Below are positions 49,854 through 62,800 of a DNA stretch of 64,000 bases, piece after piece; position 1 is the first letter of the stretch, and each line of letters opens with the position of its first letter. The DNA is from Atrichornis clamosus (taxonomy: Eukaryota; Chordata; Aves; Passeriformes; Menuridae): NCBI GenBank assembly GCA_013400975.1, contig WBMZ01000268.1, forward strand, positions 1 to 64,000. The letters are read 5' to 3'. The notes under the pieces are model-generated. The model was not told the origin of the DNA and did no database searches. It saw only the letters and a list, made by a program, of their open reading frames with translations. The translations under genes were made by a program, and so were the position numbers.

Positions 49854-52800
49854 GCCTCCTTCTACTAACATAATTGTTATCACTAATAATAACTACACTA
49901 TAGCCAATACTATGATTAATAACTACCTAATTAATATTAATTACTTCGGGTTTGGGTCTTCCCTGTGACAGAGAAGGCACAGTTATCCTTTCTTGTTGAA
50001 TAGCAGCACGATTTTTCCAGTCTGCATGCCCACATGTGCAAAGCAGAACCCCAAGCCTGTGAAATATAGGATCTGTATTTAACCAAAATCACAAACAACT
50101 TCCTCACTGAGCCTTACAGTGATTAAAGTAATTTACAGGATTCCTTTTCACTTGGGCGTCTTTCTACTTCATCTGGAAAGTAATCACTTGCTCTTTTCTC
50201 TGTCCTGATTTAGAAATTTGAATTTAGTTTTTCCATTTTATTTTGAGTTTATTTTCCTTTAAAACAAATTCTTTGAGCACTGATTGAAGCAATTGTAAAC
50301 ATCAAAAGTGTTTTTTATAAAGTATGTCCTCATTCAAAACACTTTATTAAAACAAATACAAACCAAATACACATAGGATAAAAAAACCTGACTATCAAAG
50401 AGAAATACAAGTCAGAAATGACCCATTACATCCTAAGTGGAAACAAACCATTATAGCTTTGTTGATATGAAGGGAAAAGGCCTGAATTCCACAATGCCTA
50501 CCCAAATTTAAAATTGAGAAGTGAGGGTTTTGTTTTCAGACTGAATTATGGTCTGTTTTGTGGTTTACATTTGAACTTTTAGTCAAACAGAATATGTTCT
50601 CTAAGCACCAATAAAATAATATAAACATATGTCAATTCCCCATGAAAAGGAAACCACCATTAGAAATTTGGCAAATACAGTGCATTTCATTTAGTGTTCA
50701 GAATGACAGCATAAAAAGTCAGTACAGCCTGTTGAGGCAAAGAGATAAAACACTCAGCAGCTTCATCCATTTAGAGAAAAATAAATGAAATATTGGCAGT
50801 CTGGGAAGGAAATCCATTGAACGTGAAAAGAAGAAGCTGCAGTGCCCTTCAAAATGTGTCTTGTTCGGTGTCACTAATGCAGGAAGATCCACACTGTAGC
50901 TAAGATGCAACCATATCATAAATCTTATATATGATGTTTATTTGGTAATGCTCTTTCTGTTTTGCCGAATATGTTTGAAATCTCATTAGCATAATTGAGC
51001 TTAATGTAAGAATCCAACCTGACAATATTTGTTGTCAACTGTTTTCTATGAGTAAACCACAGATATTTGGAAGTTGATGAAACAGTTCCTCAGAAAAAGG
51101 GAATTTTAAAAAATTGAATGGCCTCCATTAAAGATTAGCAACTCCAGACATTAGTGTAGAGTTTGGTAATCTTAGACTTATGCAACTGTTTTGAAAAATG
51201 TTAAGTATTTAATTTTTCTTATCTCATTGCCACTTTCACACACTCTAATGTGCTTAAAAAGAAATCAATATTCTCTTTTTTAAAAGTGTATTAGTATTTG
51301 GCCACCTGTGTGTGTCTGTGCATAGGTATAAGAATAAGCCACTGTGTTCTTAGGTTGACCCATTGCTTTAATTCCTTGGTGATTTCCCAGGACTAACCAA
51401 AATCATTCACAGCACAAGTGATTATAGAGGTCACTCCCCAAGGGAACCAAGGTACAAGACGAAACCTAACACAGTAAATCCATTTATTAAACATTATTGT
51501 TTGCAGCCCTCAGAAAAAATTTCTTCAAGATATTTTGGAAAACTGTGTTTGCTAATTCTGTAGTGAAGAGAATGGTTTCCTATGAGGATGAAAATACTTA
51601 CATGTTTATATGTTTTTTTTTCTCTTCGTCTTTTCTCTCATTTTCCCCTTGTGCTGAAGGACACATCTAGAACTTTTTTTCCAGAGCAGTCAGTATTAAA
51701 TGTTTGAAAATCTAGTTCTGTATTTGCACAGTATGCAGAGAATGTCAGCTACATTATAACCCAAGCTTTCTATATTATCTCTGAAAGCAACCACATACTG
51801 TTTCAGTTCTTTAGCAGTAAGCTCGAAATTGCTGTTTTCATGTGCCAAACGTGGCAGTTGGCAATTCGTATCCTAGCCCGTGCAATTAAATGGTCTTGGG
51901 CAGTGGGCCATGCCCAGCACATACAGGCAGGAGAGGACACAAGTTTCTGGAAGCAGAAATGGAGTAATTGCACCACAACCCCCAGCCCTTCCCCAGCTGC
52001 GTGCCCTGCCTTGTACCACCACAGACTGAGCACGGTGCAGAACTTAGCTGGTAGAGGTGATCATTGTAAGAGGCTGATCTTATTCTGTGCACATCATGGT
52101 GATTCACAGACAACACAAAAAGAATGAGTACCCTGTGGAGATGCAATTCTACCCCCTAAGTTCATGCCTGAATTTGTTCAAATTAATGGCTCTTTCCAGT
52201 TTACAAGGTTTATGAAGCTGTTAAGCTTTGGAGGCCTGAACTGACAGTAGAGAACTGAAGAAACGTGCATGCTACTCTGATGTTTTATCATTGTATTGTT
52301 ATGTTTTACTTGTAGGTTTTCATATCTGCTGCTGATTTACATCCTTACAATAGAGAACTCTATTACATAGCTCACTTTAGGACTGGCATGTTGGCAGTAA
52401 CTTGACAGAGTTTTATTGCTACATCAGTCAGAGAGGTCCATATTTGAGCACAGCATGGAAAAGTTTGCTGTACAGAAAATGGAAGACCACCCTTCAGAGA
52501 TACAAACTTAGCTGTACGTGGTTAGGCTAAATGTGATTGGAGCAAACCATACATTTTTGTCTTGAATTAAGCCACATAAATACTTCCATGATTTTATTGC
52601 ATGATGCAAAGTAACTTAGCAATTGAACCATGTTTATCTAGATGTTGACAATTACCAGTAATTCCTACAAAAATGGAACCATTATTGCTACATCAGATTG
52701 AAGATTGGCTCTATGGTTTTTATATTGGCTCCAACTTTTTCTATTACAGGTGCCATACATCTTATCACAATGTTCTGATAATGGATTTTTTATGTTACTG

Positions 52801-55800
52801 GTAATTCTTGAGTGGAACTTAACAAATTGATGTAAAGCCCTGGTTCCTTGTGAGGCTTGGGCCAGACCATATCTAAAGTTCATAAACCATCTGCTTAGTC
52901 ACAAAGTCACATAGAAAATACCTTGATGGTGTGAAACTTTTTCTATAACAGTTAAGACCACACAACAGAGAGATACTCTTTTCTTACCTTGACAAGATGT
53001 CCAAGGGAAGAAAGGGTGAAAGATACGGTAGTTTGTTATATTTAGTCCATCACTGCATGAAAGATTGGTTGCAATAAATAATCAAATTTGTAATAAAAAA
53101 TCACAGGATGCAGGGAGACAAGGGAATTCAAATAGTTGCTTGCTTTATTTTGGGAGAGATGTTATTTTGCTCTCTTTGTGTGTGGTCAGAGCTTTTATGT
53201 GCAAGTGCAAATGTATGAACAGAGAAGAATATTTACATAACACTAAAAGCCCAAGTTGTGAAATCTGTCATTCCTGGCTGTCATCTCAAAGAAACCAAGT
53301 AGCAGTATTCAGAAGCATCCAATGAATTTTAAGTTTCTTAAATTTTCTATTTTTATATATGAAGGAAATTGAAGAGAGAAAGGAAAATGACAGTGTTAGC
53401 AGCTATAAGTTCTAACTACTAATGGTGAGTGGTAAAAGAATTACTTTAGTCTCCATACTTCTGTAAAACAGGTAAAACCTTGTTCACTGTCTGTCTTGAT
53501 TAATTTTCTATCATAAATTTCACCAACTGATCAGTGCTCATTTTCATGATGAAGCACTAGTTAAGACTCAAGTGATAGAAAACAATTTCTCCTTCAGTTA
53601 CAAAGGGAGAACGAAAAAAACCAAACAACTTCTTTCTTCTGCTACCTTCATGATTAAATTTAAGTAGTTGTAATAATTTGGTAACTTGATAGTTTGGTGC
53701 AATTGATTTATTGATTCAATTCTAATAATTACCTTGATTTAATCCTTGCATTAGTCCATTATTAATTATTCTTTGACAGTAATAGTAGCTTTAATCAGTG
53801 ATGTATATATTTAATTCTAGATTAGATTGTCTTTTTAATAAAATTTATAAAAATAATCCATTTTGATATATCATTTTGCTTGCAACATGGGCCAATTCCT
53901 CTAAAACAAAGGTGTTCAGATGAGGTACTTGAAAACCAGCAAGTTTTATTTCTAAATTCATATATTTGTCTCTCGCAGGTATGACATGCTGGTCAAAAAT
54001 AAAATTGTGGCTTGTTCCATGAGTTGCTGTTTACTGGCACTCTCAATAAGAAGTTGTTTTAGGAATGTTATCACTATCACACACAGAATAATCAATTGGA
54101 TGCTGATTTTAAAAAAAGTAAACTGGAACAACATTATAATATGAGTGCCTTTTGTCTCAAAATGAAATACACAGTACTCTCCCCTGGCTGAGCCAACATT
54201 GTTTCATCATCTGTTTCCTCTGTAAATAAAAAATAATTTGTTTTATTTAAAATTAAGCATAAAAGATATCCAGGCTCATGTAAAAATAAATAAGACTAGT
54301 AATGGTTTATTAAATTCTAAAGAGAGAATGATACAAATAGCAAATCAACAATGGATTTTAATACTTAGTCAACAGTCTGTCCTAGGCAGGTCTGTCCCGA
54401 AAGCACAGACCTGGTCTGCCCTTGTCCCTGGTCAAGGACAGCATGGAAACAATGCAGAGAGGCAGCAGATGTGCAGCACCCTGTCCTGGCACCTGAAGGC
54501 TGAAGCCAGGGTGTGTCAAGGCAGACCATACTGTGCCACGCCGGTACCTATGCACGGATTACCTTGTGTTTTTACCTGCAGCAGTTTCTGCCTACAACGT
54601 GCCTCAAGTACGTGTGTGCATAACTAACACAGTCACTAAAGACCAGGCTTCCAGATACAGCAGTGATGCTTTCTTCTGTGTGCTTTCTAGACGTGACAGT
54701 CTGTCAATCACACCAGTGCTGATAAGGGATCTCAGCTTTTTCTGTAACAGCCACATTCCCTGAGCATTGTGGTGCTACCTCTGTACACAAAGGACTAACT
54801 CACACAAAGTGTTTCCCAGCCCATTTGCAACGATGTGGGTGGTCGGTCTGCATAACACCCCATAAGTTTTTGATCAAATATTGGGTCAACCATTCTGCTA
54901 CATAATCAACATCAGATCTGCCACAATTTCATGTAGGTGGTGTTCTTCAGAAGAAAATTAGCAGACACTGCTCACCTCAGACTGAGAGCACAGTGCAGTC
55001 CTATGGGTCTTGCCATTCCATTTACCAGGAAGACATTCAGCCAGTTTCTCACCTATGAGCCTTCTTCCCCTCCATTACCTTCCACTGAGTCAGAGTACAG
55101 CAGAGTAATACATATTCCATGGTGCTGCTGCTGCTTTTGACAAGTTGTTATACACTTAACTTATAGCCAGAAAAAGCTGGTTTGGATACTACAATGAAGA
55201 ATCTGTGCTAACTAACATCAGAAATTATTAATCTGTAAGAAATCAATGGTCTCTAGTGCTGAAGGGGGATTAATGCTCAGTAAGCTGTCTACTTTTTGGA
55301 AGGCCCTAGAGGATTTACAGGATTTAGTACATAAAGGAATTTATAAGAATCTGATGTTTCCACCAACAATGCTATGAGATGCCCACACAGCCTCCAGAAA
55401 AAACTGTCATCATCTACAAGGCATAAATTTGGATTAATACTGGAAATATGGGCCTAGAAAATAGCAGTTTTACAGCAGTTAATCATTTATATAAGAGCAA
55501 ACTGGAAATATAGGCAAATAATATATATGAATCTTTGTTATTGCTCAAAGACGTAATGTATAATTAAGAAAACTGTCCATAGATGTACCAAATTCACCAA
55601 ACTTTCTACTCTCCACTGCAAAAATCTTTTTTCAGTGGTATGAATTGAGCAAATAGGATTTAAGAAAAATTGAAGTGGAACAAAGTAATGAACAACTTTG
55701 TAAAAAATCCTGTACATTTTAAAGAGAAAAGTGATGGGGTTTTCAAGATGTTATTTTCTTATATTGCAATTATCTGTGTACTCCAAGTTTTTAATAGCTT

Positions 55801-58800
55801 AACTGAGAGTTTTTTGCTCAGGCATGAAATACCTAATGAATAAATGGGATGAATAAAAACATGGATAAAGGTTCACCTCTTGTCTCACAGCAAAAAGTGA
55901 CAAAATATAATCTTCCTGTTTTAAATATTGAATGAGTGAGGTTATTTTAAAGATAGAAGTCAGCTTGTGCTAGGCCAAACTAATATGGCCAGTGTCTTTC
56001 ATTTGTTAACAAAAGACAAATTTAAGTTTACATGCTGGTTGCAGAGCTGCCTTGAACTCAAGTATATAGAACCCACGGCAGAGAAGTTTAGCCTGGGTCA
56101 TAACTTGATGTGATTTATTTAAGATCTGGTATTGAGATTTTGACAAATTTTTTCCTTTCCCTGCAATGCAATTTTCCTGTGGTATTTGAGGGACAGGAGT
56201 AGGAAAACAAAATTGAAAAAGGAGTACAGAAAATTGGTATTTCAAAAATTCAGTGGAATGCTGAAGTAATAGAGGGATGCTGTCATACTGAGTTGTAAAT
56301 ATTTAAAGAATTTGTGTAGAGCATAGATACTGATGCAAAAATTATGTAAGCAGTAAGAGGTCCATAGCTTTGCATCCTCGGGGTTCAGCTGTTACCACTG
56401 TAGCACAATACACTGGGGAATGCAGCCATCAGGTCTCAAATAGAGGTGGCTGCTGGTGTGTAGTAGAGAAGCCTGTCTCCTAAGAAACACAGGCTGTCAA
56501 GTGCATCCTTGGGTATCTGAGCCAGAGGACACACAGTCAAGGTCTAATGCATAGGCTTGATACTATCCCAAATCAGAGACTTTTTTTTCCCACTGTAATC
56601 CTCATGGGAAGAGAGAGCTACTATTCATGTGAGTGCATCTCCTGCTTGTGCTTTGCCAGTGCCAAATGCCACCACTGTGATGAGTGTGCAAGGATTAGTT
56701 GGTCACCTTCAGGACAAAACACCAGAAACATTTTCGTTTTACTTCAGGTCACATGCGTATTTTTTCACATCTTAGAGACCCTCTTGAGACAGAAAGTAAA
56801 ACCATGGAACTATCAAATAGGTCAAACAAGGGAAAGAATTAGTCTTGGGAAAAGCAAGCAGATCCTTGCTAAATAGATTACCTATTTAGACTGCACCAGT
56901 AGTGAAGGCCCACTTATTTTACAGCAGCTAGTTTTGAAGATGGCTTAAAGGCATGAGTAATAAAGATATATCCAGCTCAGATTCTAGCGCAGTCACTTGT
57001 TTTTAGTGTGCTGAAAACAGTATTTTGACTGATATTCTTACATGAGAAAGAACACAATATTGATATAATTATTTCTGGGAAATTAAAGACATTCTGTAAG
57101 GTAGAATAATTCATTAAAAATATATAAACTATCAGTTTGAGAAATAATATTCACTTACAAATTTTATGGATTAATACATCTTACCATTCTGCAGCTGATG
57201 TTATTTACAGTCAGTATTTCTTAAATCTTGTAAATCATATACTTAAAAAAATTTTTATAGGTCCTTAATAGACCAGTTTCCCAATGGACTGTACAGAAGG
57301 CTCTTTGACATAGTACCAGTTCTAAGAGCTGTCAATTCCAAGAAAGATATTGACACTAGCAATTCTTCAGCTAGAGCAGTCAGTGGAGGAACAAGTTTTA
57401 TACAAACACGTCCATGGGTTGTGCAAATACATGCATACATTGACACTGGTGATACATTTTTTGTGGGTGGACACGCCATGCATAATCAATGCCATACAAA
57501 ATTATTTCATGTTTGCTTTTTCCACGTCATCTCAAGCTGTTTTGAAGTCACTCCACTAATCCATACCTTTTTAGCCATTTCAGTGCTAAGAAGCTGACTG
57601 AAGGAAACAAGGAGAATCCATGTGCTACTTTTACTTCAATTCTCATTGTATAGAGTACCTTTGTCTCCTTGTACCTTTGTCCAAGAAATAGTACAGTCAC
57701 TATTATATAGTAAGAAGAGAGTATTTTTTGTATTAATCCATTATGAGGAATGAACTTACGAAAGGAATAGAGAATGTAGATAAATTTGAATGTAGATAAG
57801 CTTAATTTAATATATTTTAATTACAAATTCAATTATAAATCTGGACATGAGTGCTTAGAGAAAAAATAAAAATAACAAATATTCAGAAATGTTACACTTT
57901 AAGTTGTAAGTCTGAGAAATTTGTATAACTTACGATTTTGGTACAGCTGTAAGAGTGCTGAAATCTCATTCAGACCTTGTTTTCATGATTTTATGATCTG
58001 TACCCTTCTTTAGCAAATATAAAGAGCAATTATAATATCACATAAAGTTTAAGAATTTTTTTAGAGAATTAAAATCCTTTTAATTCAGAAATTAAAAATA
58101 TTGGGTCCAAGTTTATATACAGTTTCACCATACTGCTACCACTTCAGAAGCAGAATTGTATGTAATGCCTGCTGTGATTGTATAGGCTCCCCACCAGAAC
58201 TCAAAAGGAATAAAAGGGCCACCCACTGAGAAGAAAGCACCACAACTGTGAAGCCTAGTTGGTTTAAGGAGCAATTATGAAAACTGCCTGGAAAGGCAGA
58301 AAAAAAATCGGAAACTAACTTCTACCATGAGAATTAGGAGCCTTGTTGGACATGAGAGAGGAATTACTTGAATGTACAGATTTGAAAATACTTAAAATGG
58401 ACTTCCCCAAGTGAGAATATCCATAGGATTTCTTGGCCAAACCTTCACCACTTTAAGTTCAACAGGCTTTTAATATCTGGAGATTTCAGGAGAAAACTGT
58501 GATATATGCTCTTGTATCATCCATCTTTTCCAAAGTCCTTTTGGACCCACCAGTGGGTATTTGTGCACACAAGTCTCATTGTTTCCTTATATGCAAAAAG
58601 GGCCGCCAAACTGATTATTGAAAAATATACACTGTGGACACCAAAGTGAAACTTCCAATGCACTCTTTCTATTTTTTTTCAACAAAATAATCTGAAATCT
58701 TTCAAGGTTTATCTGCCTTACCTGAGATATTTTTATAACAGGATGAGCTACTGAATGATAAAAAGAACAACTTTTCCAGCATTTCAGATTAACTCTAAGG

Positions 58801-59251
58801 TATCTCAATCCATGGACATGATCATATAGTGTGAATATCCATACTACTATAAAGTTATTTCTAAATACTTTAATGCATTAGATTGTATGCAAAACTTGAA
58901 ATAGACTTTTGAGTGTGATTTTTTCAATAGGTTACTCCAAGACTTTGTACACAAAGTACACAAAGACTAAATCTTTTCAAGTTATTCCTTATTGCTTTTC
59001 AGACGATCACTAGGAAAAGTTTAATCCCAGATATATTCAGTTTACCCTTAGGAGATGATGATTTAGAGAGTCAATCAAAAACATTTAATTAATACATGCT
59101 GTTCAGCACTTTAGAGGACTAACACACTCAGGAGATATGCACTATATCCAGTCACATTCTCACACTAGAGATTACCTGCAGAAGAAAAGTTTCAGCACTG
59201 GAGCATTCTGAAAAGTGGAAGCAATATATGGGCATGCTATTGAAGGCTTTC
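49854..59251. other. Long unique non-coding stretch
   Basis: No gene is supported across ~9.4 kb. A somewhat GC-richer patch lies at 54400-54560 and overlaps a 129-codon plus-strand frame (54238-54627) with no recognisable domain. Another GC-richer patch lies at 51840-52040, with overlapping frames on both strands. These patches may be very old repeats but I cannot name them. Confidence 0.5.
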
Positions 59252-59256
59252 ACTGT
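59252..59256. repeat. Left target-site duplication (ACTGT)
   Basis: ACTGT abuts the left TG of the LTR and matches GCTGT on the right (59809-59813) at four of five positions. ERVL elements typically make 5-bp duplications. Confidence 0.65.
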
Positions 59257-59808
59257 TGTCATGGTGCAGCCCCAGCCAGCAGCCAAGGCCCACTCAGCTG
59301 CTTGCTCACTCCCCCAACAATGGGATCAGGGAGGGTAAAAGCCAGAGAACTTGTGGGCTGAGATAAAGACAGTTCAATAGGGAAAGCAAAAGTCACAAGC
59401 AAAGCAAAACAAGGAATTAATTCACTCCTTCCCATGGGCAGGCAGGTGTTCAACCATCTCCAGCAGAGCAGGGCCCCATCACACATAACGGTGACTTGGG
59501 AAGACAGAAGCTATTGCTCCAAAGATCCCCTCCTTCCTCCTTTTTCTCTCAGGGTGTGGAATATGTCTCTGGTCAGTTGGGGTCACCTGTCCCAGCTGTG
59601 CCTCCTTCCAACCTCTCATGAACTCCTAGGCCCCTCGCCAGCAGGGCAGTATGAAAAGCAGAAAGGGCCTTGGCTCCGTGTAAGCCTTGCTCAGCAATAA
59701 CAAAAATATCTCTATACTATCAATACTAGGTTTGGCACAAATCCAAAACACAGCTCCATAATATCCACTGTGAAGAAAATTAACCCTATTCCAGCCAAAA
59801 CCACCACA
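59257..59808 (-). mobile_element. ERVL-type solo LTR with damaged promoter
   Basis: This 552-bp element has TG...CA ends (TGTCATGG at 59257, ...CCACCACA ending at 59808). It closely follows the avian ERVL LTR that I know on the minus strand: a 5' 'tgtggtggttttggctgg' block, a 'ggatttgtgcc' block, 'gaccccaactgacc', 'cttcccaagtcaccgttat', 'ccttgttttgctttgcttg' and 'gtctttatctcagcccac', then a C/G-rich end. Compared with that consensus, the CRE/TATA core is missing near 59545-59555 and the poly(A) signal TATTAAA has become TATTGAA (plus-strand 59373-59378). No internal retroviral genes are present, so it arose by LTR-LTR recombination. The short frames inside it (59259-59486, 59434-59700) are not genes. 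Confidence 0.9.
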
Positions 59809-59813
59809 GCTGT
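59809..59813. repeat. Right target-site duplication (GCTGT)
   Basis: GCTGT directly follows the LTR's terminal CA and pairs with ACTGT at 59252-59256 with one substitution. Confidence 0.65.
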
Positions 59814-62800
59814 CTTCTCATTTATTACTGGGTAAAAGCACTCTGGCCCTGTAACTATGATCTGTTTTTAAAAGCATATACTAGCTGATGGAATGGAGAT
59901 GGAATAGTATGGAAAGAAATATCTATTAACCTTAAGTAAAAATTTCTAAATAAATAACAATATCCATCAATTATAACTTACAGTGCTTCGGTTTTCAAGG
60001 CCCTGTGCAGATATCAGTCCATTGTTGTAATAAGAATTCATTTGCTATATACTACAATTTGATTAAGTTCTAATCCTCATTCTTGTTCAGTCTGTAGAAA
60101 ATATACTAGAAAATATCAATTTTTCAAACACTACAGAATGCCTGTTTTCTGTATTGATACTTTTTTCAATAGTAGTCACATAAATTGCTCACTCTCTTGA
60201 AGGTTTCCTTCAAAATTATTCCAGCCTTCAAATACAATGAGTATCTTTCCTACCTCTGTGGATGAGTTCTGATTTGTTTCCACTTCTTAGCCAAATTTCA
60301 CTCTGTCTCTCTGGAGTTGCACTGGTTTTAATTCAATTGTCATCGCTCATGTTCTGATATTTAGGCTAAACCCTTTACTTTTGCATGAATGACTTTCTTA
60401 AAAACAAAGAAAAATACAGGAAATGATAGAAGCAAAAATATTTTAGCTTTTCTAGTATATGGGGTTTTTTTCTGTACCATGCTGCAGCACCTTGAGTAAC
60501 AAATTACTCTCATTATTAAATGCAGTCAGTCACACCCAATGACACTGTATTATTACGAAATCATGAACATTGCAAAAAAAAAAAATAATTATCCAAGGTG
60601 TTTCTTTGGGTGTTTCTCCCTTAAACTTCTTACACTAAGAGGTCTGTCTAGTGACTTGCATTCTCTGGTCAACTCAGAAACTTCTCTGTTTCAGTGTGAA
60701 AATAAACCCTCGTTACATTGCACCATGACCCTGAAAGTTTCCAAAGAGTAAATAGTTTTCTCTGATCCATCAGGAAGGATATAAATGCTTCACACCTATA
60801 GATCTTCCTCTTCCTTCACTGGAGGGTAAAACTGTTGTGGAGATAATCATAGACAGATTATTCTCTCCTATTTTAGCCAACTAAACTAGTCACCTTGGCT
60901 CCCTCTGTCTTACTGGAAGAGGCTTTTAAATCCTACCTGCATTGACATTTTTCTTAGGATGAGCTTGATTGTCTCTCTTTTTTGCATCTCTTTTCTCTAA
61001 GTGTGTGAGTTGTATTTTATTATCTTCAAGAAGATAGCTAACTCTTAGAAGGCTAAATTCAGTGAAATTATTGTCCACCTTTTAGTGTTTATTCTGTTAC
61101 CTTCTCTTTAAGAATTGTGTTATTCTCTTCCTTGTGCTATCAAAAGAGAAGGTGCCTTGCCAAGGTTTCCAATCTAGCCTAATTCTACACATTCTAAATT
61201 GTGATCCAATAATTTAAAAATTTACAGACATTGTGTTGAAAACAGATGCTTGCTTGCTTTTCTAAAGTCACTAGAACGAACACCTGAACTGAACGACTCA
61301 AAGGAATTTCTGAAGTTCTCAGTTTCAGTCTTCAGCAGATTCTCAGCAGGTGTTCTGCTGGGTACCAGTCTGAGAGCATGGTATGACTTAGGTGGATATT
61401 GTACAGCTAAAGTATGGAAGACGTGCTTGTTATGGGGCATGCTGGGGAGGTCTCTGATCCAACATTCAGTAGCTCCAGCTGCAATGAAACTTCAGGATCC
61501 ATCTGACATTCAGCCTCATGAGATGAGATTCTCCTTTGGTAGCGTTCCAGCTTTCCTTCCTCAGATGATTTCTATCCATGACTTAAGGTACATCTTGTCA
61601 AACGGTGTGAGCATTTGAGTAATTTGAATTCTTTGAATTAATAATCACATGACCTTTTGATATGTTTGATGCTTGAGAACATTCTTGACCTACTGTTGTA
61701 AACGTGCTAATTTGGAGATTCAAAACAAGATGGAGGACAAAGTGAAAGTATTCAGTCTCTGCAATCTTACAATTAAAATGGTGTGTACACAAGAAAATAG
61801 AATACATCTTACTATGTCAAAACAGTTCACCACAGGAGGATAGTGTTTTTCTATACCACTGAAAATTAATAGAGAACTTTTGAGGTAGAAAACTCAGTCC
61901 ATGTGAGTATAAACAGCAGACTGTTCTGCATATTTAAACAAAAGTGCTGCATTTATTCAGAAAAAAAAAATCAAACACAAACAACACCTCTGCATTAGAG
62001 CAGCCAAAGTATTTTATGTGAAAATTTTACCTTTCTGAAAAACAAGATAGCAAATAAGCATAGGGCAAAAACCATTTGGTTTCATTAACTGAATTAAACT
62101 CCTCCACAGAAAATTACTTTCCCTTTAGTCTCACATTTCTCTGAAAACTTGGTGTGTTAAAAAGTATAGTTCACTTTTTTTCCTATTTACACAAGGTTTA
62201 TCACGATAATACAGTCAGCCATTCTTTATACAGTCACACAGTAAAATATGAAACAGTTGGCTAAAAAAAGCCTGATTCGAAGTTTTCCTTATATGGCACA
62301 TCATTGGCAAATGTCTCTCACGGATATCACCAAAATGTAATTATAATGTCATGGGGTTTTATCATTCAGATACAGTCAGTATTAGTCTGTTTGAGTCTAC
62401 TGCATGAGACTTTGAGTCTAGACAAAGCATGAAAGCAAAGCATCAGCTGACAATGCTTTTTGCTGTTTCAGTTATCCTCGCCAGTCATATGTTAGCGTCT
62501 CTGTATCATCTACCCTGATCCTCTATTTTATCATGAACAAAAATGTATTTTCACACTGACTAGTCTTTGATACAGTGCCAACGTTGCGAATTTCTGGGAC
62601 TCCCAAATAACAAGTTTCTATCCCATCTTTACAGATATGTGGGTAATATAAACGAATATGCCACACAATTTTTGTAAACAGTAGAAGAAGAAGTAAATTA
62701 AAAGAATATTCAGGGGAGTAAAGAACAATAGATACTGACTTTAGTGTGACTTAGTTTAGAATTTCCTTTAGTGTGGTCACTGTGTCAAAGCTGTGCACAA

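Noticed and set aside
54238..54627. 129-codon plus-strand frame over a GC-richer patch
   Set aside because: Openness follows from reduced AT content. There is no motif, and a second frame overlaps it on the same strand.
61250..61618. 122-codon plus-strand frame considered as a possible retrogene or endogenous viral fragment
   Set aside because: The translation resembles no family I know, it overlaps a minus-strand frame for about half its length, and there is no poly(A) tail or flanking duplication.
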